Counted from the stretch's first letter, positions 17,777 through 32,629 are shown. The stretch: 64,000 bases of DNA from Actinomycetospora soli (GCF_021026295.1 NZ_JAJNDA010000005.1:344976-408975), one strand, 5' to 3'. The notes: generated from the letters alone by a model not told the origin. Numbers and translations are program-made.

Positions 17777-17880
17777 GATGTGTGCTTGGCGCGCTGGTTT
17801 CTCGGGACCCGGGTCGTGGGGCGTCGGATCTGTGTGCGTGGCGCGTCGGATCGTCGGGACCCACGTCGTGGGGTGTTCGC
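17777..17880. repeat. Right-facing pair of the 52-bp repeat family (locus C)
   Basis: GTGTGCTTGGCGCG starts at 17780 and GTGTGCGTGGCGCG at 17832, exactly 52 bp apart. The bases after each core are also alike (CGGGACCC followed by GTCGTGGGG). The orientation is opposite to that of 17576-17735, giving the same converging layout as loci A and B. Confidence 0.8.
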
Positions 17881-17890
17881 CCCGGTCCGT

Positions 17891-17933
17891 GAGGGGAGGA
17901 TTCGAGCGCTCTTGTGGCACGAGGGTTCCCCTC
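17891..17933 (-). terminator. Possible hairpin downstream of priA
   Basis: GAGGGGA (17891-17897) can pair with TCCCCTC (17927-17933); within the loop CTC and GAG near 17911-17923 may extend it. It lies 20-60 bp past the priA stop on the transcribed strand and before repeat locus C. The loop is long and there is no U-run, so the call is weak. Confidence 0.35.
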
Positions 17934-17951
17934 GCGCGGGGGTGGACGGGG

Positions 17952-20090
17952 TCAGAGCGGGTCGTGCGGGTCGAGCAGCACCCGGACCGGCTCGCGTTCG
18001 CGCCGTGCGCCGCGCACCGCCTGCGCCTCCTGCAGGGCCCGCGCGAGCTCCCGGCCCACCGGCCGCGGCACGCGCACCAGGATCCGTTCGGCCCGCTCGG
18101 TGCGTTCGTCGGCGCCCGGCAGCCGCGTGCCCGGCGGCAGCTCGACGGGCCCGAGGACGTCGGCGTCCGCCGGGAGCCGGGTGGTGTCGACGAGGTCGCG
18201 CAGCGCCTCCGGGTCGCCGTCCAGGGCGGCCATCCGGACGGCGGGTGGCAGGCCCAGCTCGGTGCGGGCGTCCAGTTCCGCGCCGGCGTGCCCGGCCGGG
18301 TCCCACCGGATCAGGGCCTGCACGGCGGGCAGGTTCGACTCGGCCACCACGACCACGCGCCCGCCCTCCGGGCCCGGGCGCACGAGCTTCGCGGCGGCGA
18401 ACCAGCGCCGGACCGTGTCCTCGGCCGCGCGCAGCTCCGGGCGCGCGAGCAGGGCGGCCCCGTCCAGCAGCAGCGCCGCGCCGTAGCCGCCGTCGGCGAC
18501 CGGCTCGGCCCCGGGCGTGGCGACGACGATGGCGGGCGCCGCGTCGACCGTCTCCAGGATCGTCGCCCCTCCCCCGGAGCTGCGGACCACCGTCTGCGGG
18601 AAGGCCCGCCCGAGCTCCTCGGCGGTCCGGCCCGCGCCCACGACGGTGGCCCGCACGCGCGGGGAGGCGCACGCCGGGCAGCGGTAGTTGGTGGCGGGGC
18701 GGCCGCACCAGCGGCAGGTCGGCGGGGCGGGGACGTCCTCGGTCCCGGCGGGGATGCCGAGCGGCCCGTGGCAGTGCCGGCACCGGGCGGGCTCGCGGCA
18801 CTGCGCGCAGGCGATGGCGGGGAGGTAGCCGCGGCGCGGGACCTGGACCAGCACCGGGCGGCCCGCCCCGAGTGCGGCCCGTGCGGCCTCGAACGCCACC
18901 GAGGGGATACGGGCCGCGCGCGCGGTGGGGTCGCGCAGCAGCTGCCGCTCGTCCTCCCCGATCGCGGTGACGCGCGGGGCGTGCTCGCGGACGGTCGAGC
19001 GCTCGGCCGCGATCGGGTGCGCCCACCCGCTGCGGACGAGCACCTCGGCCTCCGCGGTGCGGGTGGTGCCGGCGACGAGCAGGGCGGCGCCACTGCCGTG
19101 CGCACGGGCGATGAGGACGTCGCGGGTGTGCGGGTACGGCGCGCGCGGCTCGGTGTGCGAGTCGTCCCCGTCGTCCCACACCGCGAGCAGGCCCGGGTCG
19201 GACACCGGGGCGAACGCGGCCGCGCGGGTGCCGATCGCGAGCCGGGCGCGGCCGCGCGAGACCGCCAGCCACCGGCGGTAGCGCTCGGCGGGTCCGAGGT
19301 CGGCGGCCAGCGCGGCGACCTGCTCCTCCCCCACGACCTCGACGCACGCCGCGTGCAGGCGGTCCAGGTCGCGCCGGTCGGGCACGACGATCACGGCGCC
19401 CCGACCCGCGGCGAGCGTCGCCCGTGCGGCCTCCGCGAGCCGCCGCGCCCAGTCCTCCCCGGGCAGCGCCTGCCACACCCCGTGCGCGGGCCGGTGCGCG
19501 ACCAGCGCCTCGAGGAACGCCGGGCCGCGCGGGTAGGCCGCCCAGCCCGACCCGTCGTCGGGAGCCGGCGGCGGGACCGGCCCCGACCCCCTGTCGGCGT
19601 GCTCGGTCGCTGTGTCGGGAGCGACGGTCTCCTTCTCCACCCGCGCGTGCCGCGGCGGCAGCGCGAGGCGCAGGACGTCGGCGAGCGTGCCGGCGTAGCG
19701 GTCGGCCACGGTGCGGCAGAGCGCGGCGAGCTCGGGCGAGAGCACCGGCTCGGGCGAGACGACCTTCTCCAGCCACTGCAGCCGGCCGTCGTGCTCGGTG
19801 GTGTCGGAGCGCGCGAGGACGTAGCCGTCGACCACGCGCCCGGCGAAGCGCACCCGCACGCGCGCCCCGACCACGGCGGCCTCGTCGAGCTGGACCGGCA
19901 CGCGGTAGTCGAACGGCCGGTCGAGGTGCGGCAGCGGCACGTCGACCGCCACCGACGCGACCGAGTCCTGCTCCGCGGGCAGCCGCTCGTTGTGCTTCGG
20001 CGGCCGCTTCTGTTTTGCGACGGCGGGTGGTGCCGGCTCGGGCATCCCGGGCAGCGCCAGCAGCGCCTCGTCGCCCGGTGATCCGTTCAC
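17952..20090 (-). CDS. priA: Primosomal protein PriA-like, ATPase motifs degenerate
   Basis: PriA restarts stalled replication forks. The 712-residue protein keeps the N-terminal 3'-DNA-binding domain (VDVPLPHLDRPFDYRVP, then RVRVRFAGRVVDGYVL) and the eight zinc-binding cysteines (CAQCREPARCRHC and CRWCGRPATNYRCPAC). The helicase motor is not intact: the Walker A position reads RATLAAGRGAVIVVP with no GKT/S, and motif II reads VWDDGDDSH rather than DEEH. Loss of ATPase motifs in PriA is known in other actinobacteria, so this is probably a structural loader rather than a helicase. Start set at GTG 20090; extending further upstream would translate the 28-bp repeat at 20152-20179. Separated from metK by a strong terminator. 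Confidence 0.92.
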   Translation of the reverse strand: MNGSPGDEALLALPGMPEPAPPAVAKQKRPPKHNERLPAEQDSVASVAVDVPLPHLDRPFDYRVPVQLDEAAVVGARVRVRFAGRVVDGYVLARSDTTEHDGRLQWLEKVVSPEPVLSPELAALCRTVADRYAGTLADVLRLALPPRHARVEKETVAPDTATEHADRGSGPVPPPAPDDGSGWAAYPRGPAFLEALVAHRPAHGVWQALPGEDWARRLAEAARATLAAGRGAVIVVPDRRDLDRLHAACVEVVGEEQVAALAADLGPAERYRRWLAVSRGRARLAIGTRAAAFAPVSDPGLLAVWDDGDDSHTEPRAPYPHTRDVLIARAHGSGAALLVAGTTRTAEAEVLVRSGWAHPIAAERSTVREHAPRVTAIGEDERQLLRDPTARAARIPSVAFEAARAALGAGRPVLVQVPRRGYLPAIACAQCREPARCRHCHGPLGIPAGTEDVPAPPTCRWCGRPATNYRCPACASPRVRATVVGAGRTAEELGRAFPQTVVRSSGGGATILETVDAAPAIVVATPGAEPVADGGYGAALLLDGAALLARPELRAAEDTVRRWFAAAKLVRPGPEGGRVVVVAESNLPAVQALIRWDPAGHAGAELDARTELGLPPAVRMAALDGDPEALRDLVDTTRLPADADVLGPVELPPGTRLPGADERTERAERILVRVPRPVGRELARALQEAQAVRGARREREPVRVLLDPHDPL

Positions 20091-20151
20091 GGCCGCCGGT
20101 CTACCAGAGCGCCCCGACCGCCCGGGCGACGATGCGGATTTCCTGCTGCTG

Positions 20152-20179
20152 GACGACAGCAACGACGCTTTCCTGCCAC
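20152..20179. repeat. 28-bp exact repeat, copy 1
   Basis: The 28 bases starting GACGACAGCAACGACG and ending TTTCCTGCCAC are identical to 51802-51829. In both places TTCCTG also occurs about 13 bp before the repeat. Here it lies between the metK terminator and the start of priA. Confidence 0.75.
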
Positions 20180-20196
20180 CGAGGGCACGCACGACG

Positions 20197-20232
20197 ACGG
20201 CCCGGCCACCCCTGCAGGGGCGGCCGGGCCGT
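20197..20232 (-). terminator. Strong hairpin terminator after metK
   Basis: An 11-bp perfect stem (ACGGCCCGGCC at 20197-20207 with GGCCGGGCCGT at 20222-20232) encloses a second palindrome CCCCTGCAGGGG (20209-20220), so nearly the whole 36 nt can fold as one hairpin. It begins 16 bp past the metK stop codon. Confidence 0.85.
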
Positions 20233-20247
20233 GGGGTCGTGCAGGCG

Positions 20248-21441
<1,194 letters not shown>

Positions 21442-21611
21442 AATCTCTCCCTGCCTCGACAGTGGGACCGGGCAACACTAACGGCATCCGGCCCATCGGG
21501 CAGGCCACTGACCGGCGCTTCTGCGCACCGCGTCACAGTGCGGTTGTGCTCGGTCACCAGGTGTGGGAGTGGAATTCACGCCCGATTTCGTCACGGAGCG
21601 TGGCTGGGCGT

Positions 21612-22829
21612 TCACGCCAGGCGATCGGCCACCGTGTCCCAGACGCGCGCCGCGAGCGTCGCCTTCGAGCCCATCGGCAGCTGCACCGACGACCCGTCGG
21701 CCCCGAGCAGCCAGCCCTCGTTGTCGGTGCCCTCGAAGGCGTTGTGCCCGGTGACGCCGCCGACGGCGTTGACGACGAGGTAGTCGCACCCCTTGCGTTC
21801 GAGCTTCGCCCGGCCGAAGGACAGGACGTCGTGCTCGGCGTCGCCGGTCTCCGCCGCGAAGCCGATCACGAGCCGGCCGGGCACCTGCTCGGCCACGAGC
21901 TCGGCGAGGATGTCGGGGTTGCGTGTGAGACGGATCGCGTCCGGTTCCCCGGGACCCTTCTTGATCTTGAAACCGGCCACGTCCACCGGCCGGAAGTCGG
22001 CCACGGCGGCGGCCATGACGACCACCTCGGCGCCCTTCGCGGCGTCGAGGACCGCCGTGCGCATCTCCTCGGTGGTGCGGACGCCCACCACGTCGACCGC
22101 GGCGGGCGGCTCGAGGGCGGCGGTGGTGCCCGCGACGAGCGTGACCCGGGCGCCGCGCTGGGCGGCGACGCGGGCGAGCGCGTAGCCCTGCCGGCCGGAG
22201 GAGCGGTTGCCGAGGGTGCGCACCGGGTCGAGCGGCTCGGCGGTGCCACCGGCGGAGACGACCACGTGGCGGCCCTCGAGGTCCCGCGGCAGCGCGGCGG
22301 GGTTCTCCAGGAGCAGCCGGGCGAACTCGGCGATCTCGACGGGCTCGGGCAGGCGGCCGGGCCCGGAGTCGGCGCCGGTCAGCCGGCCGGAGGCGGGCTC
22401 GAGCACGACGGTGCCGCGGCGGCGGAGCGTGGCGACGTTGTCCACCGTCGCCGGGTGGTCCCACATCTCGGTGTGCATCGCCGGCGCGGCGAGCACCGGA
22501 CATCGCGCCGTGAGCAGCGTCGAGGTCAGCAGGTCGTCCGCGCGGCCCGCCGCCATCCGCGCGAGCAGGTCGGCGGTGGCGGGGGCGCAGACGACGAGGT
22601 CGGCCCGGCGGCCGAGGGCGACGTGCGTGACGTCGGGGACGTGCTCGAACACCCCCGAGAGGACCTCGCGGCCGGAGAGGGCCTCGAAGGTCGCCTTCCC
22701 GATGAACTCGAGGGCGTTCGGGGTGGCCACCACCTGCACGTGGTGGCCGGCCTCGCGCAGCCGGCGGAGCAGTTCGCAGGCCTTGTAGGCGGCGATGCCG
22801 CCGGCGACGCCGAGGACGATCTCAGCCAT
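21612..22829 (-). CDS. coaBC: Bifunctional PPC decarboxylase / PPC synthetase
   Basis: Two consecutive steps of coenzyme A synthesis in one 405-residue protein. The N-terminal flavoprotein decarboxylase half (CoaC, about residues 1-185) starts with LGVAGGIAAYKACELLRRL and contains CAPATADLLARMAAG and PAMHTEMWDHPA (the PxMNxxMW motif with His in place of Asn, which I recall also from mycobacterial CoaBC). The C-terminal synthetase half (CoaB, about 190-405) has VVVSAGGTAEPLDPVRTLGNRSSGRQGYALA, AAVADFRP and FKIKKG. ATG 22829 lies 32 bp after rpoZ. Part of the mihF-gmk-rpoZ-coaBC group. Confidence 0.97.
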   Translation of the reverse strand: MAEIVLGVAGGIAAYKACELLRRLREAGHHVQVVATPNALEFIGKATFEALSGREVLSGVFEHVPDVTHVALGRRADLVVCAPATADLLARMAAGRADDLLTSTLLTARCPVLAAPAMHTEMWDHPATVDNVATLRRRGTVVLEPASGRLTGADSGPGRLPEPVEIAEFARLLLENPAALPRDLEGRHVVVSAGGTAEPLDPVRTLGNRSSGRQGYALARVAAQRGARVTLVAGTTAALEPPAAVDVVGVRTTEEMRTAVLDAAKGAEVVVMAAAVADFRPVDVAGFKIKKGPGEPDAIRLTRNPDILAELVAEQVPGRLVIGFAAETGDAEHDVLSFGRAKLERKGCDYLVVNAVGGVTGHNAFEGTDNEGWLLGADGSSVQLPMGSKATLAARVWDTVADRLA

Positions 22830-22861
22830 GGCGGTCGGCTACCCGATCCGGATCGTCGGGA

Positions 22862-23146
22862 CTACTCGCCCTCGGTGTGCTCGAGCAGGTGCGAGTGGAT
22901 CTCGCGCATCGCGATCGACAGCGGCTTCTCGCGCGGGCCCGGCTCCACGAGCGGGCCGACGTACTCGAGCAGGCCCTCGCCGAGCTGGGCGTAGTAGTCG
23001 TTGATCTGCCGCGCCCGCTTGGCCGCGTAGATCACCAGCGCGTACTTCGAGCTGACCGTCTCCAGCAGCTCGTCGATCGGCGGGTTGGTGATGCCCTCGG
23101 GCACGTCGTGGAAGCCACCGGTGACGCGACTGGTGGTGATGCTCAT
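22862..23146 (-). CDS. rpoZ: RNA polymerase omega subunit
   Basis: Small assembly subunit of RNA polymerase that chaperones beta'. The 94-residue protein has the expected core: [34 protein letters not shown], with the conserved KR(A)RQI segment, then a C-terminal extension ending in [19 protein letters not shown], as in other actinobacteria. The ATG at 23146 overlaps the gmk stop, so production is coupled with guanylate kinase; this pairing (gmk-rpoZ) is conserved very broadly. No separate promoter is visible in the overlap. Confidence 0.97.
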   Translation of the reverse strand: MSITTSRVTGGFHDVPEGITNPPIDELLETVSSKYALVIYAAKRARQINDYYAQLGEGLLEYVGPLVEPGPREKPLSIAMREIHSHLLEHTEGE

Positions 23147-23793
23147 TCACTGGCTCCTGCGGATCGGGGTCCGACCGCCCCGGCCCGGGCATCGCCGCAG
23201 GCAGGCTCGTCGGAGGGGTGTGCCAAGTCTACCAACCGGCGCGCGGTCTCCCGGACGTCGTGGTTCACCAGCCCGACGTCGAACTCGCGGCGGGCGTCGA
23301 GTTCGATGCGGGCGGTGGCGAGCCGCCGGTCGATCACGTCCTGGGGTTCGGTCCCGCGGCCGGTGAGCCGGTCCACCAGGACCTCCCACGACGGCGGCTC
23401 CAGGAACACCAGCAGCGCGTCCGGCCGGCGTTGCCGCACCGCCCGCGCGCCGGCGAGGTCGAGCTCCAGGAGGACCGGCTGCCCGGCGGCGAGGTGGTCC
23501 TCCACCGGCTGCGCCGGCGTGCCGGAGCGGTGCAGGCCGCGGTGGATGGAGGCCCACTCGAGCATCTCGCCCTCGGCGACCATCCGGTCGAAGTCCGCGT
23601 CGGAGACGAAGTGGTACTCCCGGCCGTCCTGCTCACCGGGCCGGGCCGCCCGGGTGGTGGCCGAGACGCTGAACCACAGCGGGGCCTCCATCCGGCGCAG
23701 CTCGGCCACGACGGTGCTCTTGCCGACGCCGGACGGGCCGGCGAGGACGAGCAGACGTCCCCGCCCGCCCGCGCCTCCGTCGTCCCGGGTCAC
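23143..23793 (-). CDS. gmk: Guanylate kinase
   Basis: Phosphorylates GMP to GDP. The 216-residue protein has the P-loop GPSGVGKST at about residues 19-27, the GMP-binding segment [29 protein letters not shown], and the lid region around [17 protein letters not shown]. The C-terminus carries an extra 20 residues of Ala/Gly-rich sequence beyond the core. The GTG start at 23793 overlaps the mihF stop as GTGA, and its stop overlaps rpoZ. Confidence 0.97.
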   Translation of the reverse strand: MTRDDGGAGGRGRLLVLAGPSGVGKSTVVAELRRMEAPLWFSVSATTRAARPGEQDGREYHFVSDADFDRMVAEGEMLEWASIHRGLHRSGTPAQPVEDHLAAGQPVLLELDLAGARAVRQRRPDALLVFLEPPSWEVLVDRLTGRGTEPQDVIDRRLATARIELDARREFDVGLVNHDVRETARRLVDLAHPSDEPACGDARAGAVGPRSAGASE

Positions 23794-24107
23794 TCCCCGT
23801 CGAACTCCGCGAGCAGCGCCTTGCGCTGGCGCTCTCCGAGGCCGCGCAGGCGGCGGCTGGGGGCGATCTCGAGGCGCTCCATGATCTGCTGGGCGCGGAC
23901 CTTGCCGACGCCCGGGAGGGCCTCGAGCAGGGCCGAGACCTTCATCTTGCCGAGCACCTCGTCCGAGTCGGCCTGCTCGAGCACGTCACCGAGGGTGGTA
24001 CCGCCGCGCTTGAGCCGCTCCTTGAGCTCGGCCCGGGCGCGGCGGGCAGCGGCGGCCTTCTCCAGCGCGGCCGCCCGCTGCTCCTCGGTCAGCTCGGGAA
24101 GTGCCAC
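23790..24107 (-). CDS. mihF: Mycobacterial-type integration host factor
   Basis: A small actinobacterial nucleoid protein, unrelated in fold to enteric IHF, that binds and bends DNA and is essential in mycobacteria. The 105-residue protein is rich in charged helices: [30 protein letters not shown] at the N-terminus and the helix-two-turn-helix [32 protein letters not shown] at the C-terminus. GTG 24107 is preceded by a strong ribosome binding site GGAGGAG five bases away, which decides the start. It begins the mihF-gmk-rpoZ-coaBC group. The 203-bp upstream gap to pyrF likely contains its promoter. Confidence 0.95.
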   Translation of the reverse strand: MALPELTEEQRAAALEKAAAARRARAELKERLKRGGTTLGDVLEQADSDEVLGKMKVSALLEALPGVGKVRAQQIMERLEIAPSRRLRGLGERQRKALLAEFDGE

Positions 24108-24273
24108 GGTCTCCTCCGATATCAGTGCTGGGATGGGTGCGGGCCCCCACGCTCGGCGGGGCGCGCTCGTCGTCAGCGAACGTACCGTCTGGGGTGCGAG
24201 TCCACAGTGCTCGGGTGTCCGGGGCGTGAACGGTGTCGCGGTCCGCGGGCAGCCGCTTCGGGGCGCGTCCCGT

Positions 24274-24300
24274 CCGGCCCGGCCGCAGGCGGTGGGCCGG
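24274..24300 (-). terminator. Possible hairpin after pyrF
   Basis: CCGGCCC (24274-24280) and GGGCCGG (24294-24300) can pair across 13 nt, starting 11 bp past the pyrF stop on the transcribed strand. The 24108-24310 gap otherwise shows no gene. A weak terminator for the pyr operon is a reasonable reading. Confidence 0.4.
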
Positions 24301-24310
24301 TCGGCGGGTG

Positions 24311-25227
24311 CTACGCGCCGATCGGTCCGGCGGGCAGCGCCAGGGAGCGCAGCGCACCGTTCAACGCCCGACACGCGTCGCGCAGCGCCTCCGGGTCGGG
24401 GCCCGCGGACAGGATCTCCCGCGAGCTGGACGGGACGACGGGTCCGGTGCCGTCGGCGAACGTGCGGGCCAGGTCGTCCGGGGTGGCGCCCTGCGCGCCC
24501 AGCCCCGGGACGAGGACGGGTCCGTACAGCCGCGTGAGGTCGAGCCCGTGGGCCCGGCCGGTGGTGCCCCCGGTGGCACCGACGACGACGCCCGCGGGCC
24601 CGCTGCCGCCCGCGCCGGCCCGCGCCGCGTTCGCGGCGGCACAGGCGTCGACCACGCTCTGCGCGACCTCCCGCATCCCCGGCGACGACGGGTCCGACAG
24701 CGAGGTCCACGACTGGGCCGACTGCACCGCCGACGCCTCCGGGTTCGAGGTGCGGGCCAGCACGAACACCCCGCGGCCGGTCTCGGCGGCGAGGTCGAGG
24801 GCGGGGGTCAGCGAGCCGACGCCCAGGTAGGGCGACAGCGTCACCGCGTCGGCCGCCAGCGGTGAGGTGTCGGCCAGCCAGGCCCGCGCGTAGGCGGTCA
24901 TGGTCGAGCCGATGTCCCCGCGCTTGGCGTCCGCGACGGTGAGCAGGCCGGCGTCACGGGCGTCGGCGAGGACCCGCTCGAGCGCCCGCACTCCCCCGCT
25001 GCCGTGCACCTCGAACAACGCCACCTGCGGCTTCACGACGGCGACGTGGCCCGCCAGGGCGGCGACCGCGTCCCGTCCGAAGCGCTCCACGCCCGCCGCG
25101 TCGTCCTCGTGGCCCCACCGCGCGAGCAGGCCCGGGTGGGGGTCGATCCCGACGCACAGCGGGCCGTGCGCGGCGACGGCGGCGGTGAGGCGGTCGGTGA
25201 AGGCCGACCGCCCGGTCGGCCCGGCCG

Positions 25228-25231
<4 letters not shown>
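24311..25231 (-). CDS. pyrF: Orotidine 5'-phosphate decarboxylase, type 2
   Basis: Final step of UMP synthesis. The 306-residue protein matches the longer type 2 family: [14 protein letters not shown] near residue 26, [13 protein letters not shown], the catalytic Lys-Asp array [14 protein letters not shown], and C-terminal VGATGG and [10 protein letters not shown] for phosphate binding. GTG 25231 overlaps the carB stop as GTGA, making it the last gene of the pyrR-pyrB-pyrC-carA-carB-pyrF unit. Confidence 0.97.
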
Positions 25232-28590
<3,359 letters not shown>

Positions 28591-28594
28591 GGGC

Positions 28595-29704
28595 TCAGCG
28601 CCCTCCCATCAGGGCAGCGAAACGGTCGAAGAGGTCCGCGGCGTCGTGCGGGCCGGCGGCCGCCTCGGGGTGGTACTGCACGGAGAACGCCGGGATCGAG
28701 GTGCAGGTCACGCCCTCGACCACGTCGTCATTCGGACAGCCGTGCGACAGGTGCACCCGGCCGAACGGCGAGTCGACGTGCTCACCGGGCGTGCCGGCGA
28801 GCGCGAACCCGTGGTTCTGGCTGGTGATGGCCACCGTGCCGGTGGTGTGGTCGATGACCGGCACGTTGATCCCGCGGTGGCCGTAGCGCAGCTTGAACGT
28901 CCCCATCCCCAGGGCGCGCCCGAGGATCTGGTTGCCGAAGCAGATGCCGAACAGCGGGACGCCGCGCTCGAGGACGCCGCGCGTGAGCTCGACGGCGTGG
29001 TCGGCCGTGGCGGGGTCGCCGGGGCCGTTGGAGAGGAACACCCCGTCGGGGGACCCGTCGAGGAGCTCGTCGAGGGAGGAGGTGCTCGGCAGCACCCGCG
29101 TCTCGATGCCGCGCTGCGCGAGCATGCGCGGGGTGTTGGCCTTGATGCCGAGGTCGAGCGCGGCGACCGAGAAGCGGCGGGTGCCCTCGGCCGCGACCAC
29201 GTAGGGCTCGGCGGTGGTCACGGCGCCGGCGAGGTCGGCCCCGGCCATCTGCGGGCTGTCCCGGACGGCCTCGAGCATCTCGCGCTCGGTGGCCAGGCCG
29301 TCGCCGGAGAACACCCCGGCGCGCATCGAGCCGTGCTCGCGCAGCCGCCGCGTCACCGCGCGGGTGTCCACGCCCGCGAGCCCGACGACCCCCTGGCGCT
29401 CGAGCTCGTCGTCGAGCGACCGGCGGGAGCGCCAGCTCGACGGCGTCCGTGCCGGGTCCCGCACCACGTAGCCGGCGACGTGGATCCGGGTCGACTCGTC
29501 GTCCTCGTCGTTCCAGCCCGTGTTGCCGATGTGCGGCGCGGTCGCGACGACGATCTGGCGGTGGTAGCTCGGGTCGGTCAGGGTCTCCTGGTAGCCGGTC
29601 ATCCCGGTGGTGAAGACGGCCTCGCCGAGGGTGCGGCCGGTCGCCCCGTAGGACTCGCCGCGGTGCACGGTGCCGTCCTCCAGGACCAGCAGCGCTTCAC
29701 TCAT
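28595..29704 (-). CDS. carA: Carbamoyl-phosphate synthase small subunit
   Basis: Glutamine amidotransferase partner of CarB. The 369-residue protein has the N-terminal small-subunit domain ([14 protein letters not shown]... [17 protein letters not shown]) and a C-terminal class I GATase domain. The catalytic cysteine is in [14 protein letters not shown], which departs from the widespread GICLGHQ form but, as I recall, is usual for actinobacterial CarA; the His-Glu pair is in [17 protein letters not shown] 29704 overlaps the end of pyrC by 8 bp. Confidence 0.97.
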   Translation of the reverse strand: MSEALLVLEDGTVHRGESYGATGRTLGEAVFTTGMTGYQETLTDPSYHRQIVVATAPHIGNTGWNDEDDESTRIHVAGYVVRDPARTPSSWRSRRSLDDELERQGVVGLAGVDTRAVTRRLREHGSMRAGVFSGDGLATEREMLEAVRDSPQMAGADLAGAVTTAEPYVVAAEGTRRFSVAALDLGIKANTPRMLAQRGIETRVLPSTSSLDELLDGSPDGVFLSNGPGDPATADHAVELTRGVLERGVPLFGICFGNQILGRALGMGTFKLRYGHRGINVPVIDHTTGTVAITSQNHGFALAGTPGEHVDSPFGRVHLSHGCPNDDVVEGVTCTSIPAFSVQYHPEAAAGPHDAADLFDRFAALMGGR

Positions 29705-30991
29705 GGGTCATGACCTTTCCGTCCTGCACGGTCCATCGTCCCCGCAGCATCGTGTGCACCACGGAGGCGGGTAGTTCCATCCCCTCGTAGGGGGTGTTGT
29801 CGGCGATGCTCGCCAGGTCCGCCCCGCGCACCGTCCAGCGGGCGTCGGGGTCGACCAGGACGAGGTTCGCCGGTTCGCCGGCCGTGAGCGGGCGGCCCTG
29901 GTCGGACAGCCCGGCGATCGCGGCCGGCACCTCGCTGCAGACCCGCGCCACGCCGCGCCAGTCGAGCAGACCCGTCGTCACCATGGTGGCCGTGACCACC
30001 GACAGCGCGGTCTGCAGTCCCAGCATGCCGGGTCGGGCCTGGGACCACTCGCAGTCCTTGGCCTCCACCGCGTGCGGGGCGTGGTCGGTGGCGACGCAGT
30101 CGATGACCCCGTCGGCCAGCGCCCGGCGCAGCGCGCGGGTGTCGGCCTCCGGGCGCAGCGGCGGGTTCACCTTGTGCACCGGGTCGTAGTCCTCGGCCGC
30201 GGTGTCGGTGAGCAGCAGGTGGTGCGGGGTGACCTCGGCGCTCACGGTCGCCGTCGTGCCGGGCAGGAGGGTCTCCCGTGCCCAGCGCAGCACCTCGACC
30301 GAGCCCGCCGTCGAGAGGTGGCAGACGTGCAGCCGCGCGCCGGCGGCCGCGGCGAGCATCGCGTCGCGGGCGACGATCGACTCCTCGGCGGTGGCGGGCC
30401 AGCCGGTGAGGCCGAGCCGGGCCGCGACCGGTCCCTCGTGCGCCTGGGCGCCGACGGTGAGCCGGTGGTCCTCGGCGTGCTGGGCCACCACCGCGTCGAG
30501 CGACCGGGCGTACTCCAGGGCGCGGCGCATGAGCAGCGGGTCGTTCACGCAGCGGCCGTCGTCGGAGAACATCCGCACGCCGGCGGCGGAGGCCGCCATC
30601 ATGCCCATCTCGGCGAGGCGCTCCCCGCCGAGCCCGACGGTGACCGCCCCGACCGGGTGCACGTCGACCAGCCCGACCTCGCGGCCGCGGCGCCACACGT
30701 GCTCGACGACGACCGGCGAGTCCTGCGTCGGGTTCGTGTTCGGCATCGCGAACACCGCGGTGTAGCCGCCGAGCGCCGCCGCGGCGGAGCCGGTGGCGAC
30801 CGTCTCGGCCTCCTCCCCGCCCGGCTCGCGCAGGTGGGTGTGCAGGTCGACCAGGCCCGGGAGCGCGATCAGCCCGTCGGCGTCGACGACCTGGTCGGGG
30901 TCGTCGACGTGGTCGACCAGCACACCGTCGCGGACGTACAGGTCGGTCGGGTCCTCGCCGTAGGGGCGGACGTTCCGGACATGGGTGGTGC

Positions 30992-30995
<4 letters not shown>
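29697..30995 (-). CDS. pyrC: Dihydroorotase
   Basis: Cyclises carbamoyl-aspartate to dihydroorotate using a binuclear zinc centre. The 432-residue protein has the class I metal ligands and fold signatures: [14 protein letters not shown] (first His pair), the middle [24 protein letters not shown], and the [13 protein letters not shown] segment with the catalytic Asp. GTG 30995 overlaps the pyrB stop as GTGA. In other bacteria PyrC and PyrB form a complex, and here they are adjacent and translationally coupled. Confidence 0.97.
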
Positions 30996-31968
<973 letters not shown>

Positions 31969-31972
<4 letters not shown>

Positions 31973-32556
31973 CGGATGCTCACCCCGTCCTCCCCGTCGG
32001 ACTCCACGAGGGAGACCGCCACGTCCTCGGCACGGTTCGTCGGGACGTTCTTCCCGACGTAGTCCGCGCGGATCGGCAGCTCGCGGTGGCCGCGGTCGAC
32101 GAGCACGGCGAGCTGCACCGCGCGGGGCCGGCCGTGGTCGCGCAGGGCGTCGAGGGCCGCGCGCACCGTGCGGCCGGACATCAGGACGTCGTCGACGAGC
32201 ACGACGATCACGTCGTCGATGCCGCCGGCGGGGATGTCGGTCTCGGCGAGCGGGCGCGTCGGCTGGCGGCGGAGGTCGTCGCGGTAGAGCGTCGGATCGA
32301 GGGTCCCCGTGCGGACGCTGCCGACGGAGGGGTCGATCGCGGTGATGCGCTCGGCCAGCCGGTGGGCCAGATGGATGCCGCGGGTGGGGAGTCCGAGGAG
32401 CACGACGGGTGCTCCGGAGTCCGCGGTCTTCTCGAGGATCTCGTGGGCGATCCGTGCCACCGTCCGGGCGAGGTCGGCCGGGGAGAGCAGCTCGCGCTCA
32501 CCCTCGGCGTTCGACGCACCGTTCGGTACGGGACCGCCCCGGCGCCGCGTGGGCAC
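31969..32556 (-). CDS. pyrR: Bifunctional pyr operon regulator / uracil phosphoribosyltransferase
   Basis: PyrR senses UMP/UTP and regulates the pyr operon by binding its mRNA; it also has uracil phosphoribosyltransferase activity. The 195-residue protein has the PRPP-binding motif [23 protein letters not shown] and the family segments [18 protein letters not shown] and [28 protein letters not shown] 32556 is chosen because AAGGAGG lies seven bases upstream. In mycobacteria PyrR acts at the level of translation by covering the ribosome binding site; a leader of about 55 nt here would permit that, but no specific binding loop can be proven by eye. First gene of the pyr operon and divergent from bldD. 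Confidence 0.95.
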
Positions 32557-32620
32557 TCGGGGACCTCCTTCTCCGCCTCGCGGGACGGTTCTTAAAGGAC
32601 GTCTGGGTTGGTCGATCACG

Positions 32621-32629
32621 ACACTATCA
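32621..32629 (-). promoter_or_regulatory. Putative extended -10 promoter of the pyr operon
   Basis: On the minus strand the sequence reads TGATAGTGT, a TGn extension next to a TAGTGT -10 box, 65 bp upstream of the pyrR start. No good -35 hexamer is present at 16-18 bp, as is common for extended -10 promoters. The predicted leader is about 55 nt. The 346-bp gap 32557-32902 between pyrR and bldD otherwise shows no gene. Confidence 0.4.

Noticed and set aside
20091..20192. N-terminal extension of PriA
   Set aside because: It would translate the 28-bp repeat and low-complexity sequence; the GTG at 20090 gives a conventional start.
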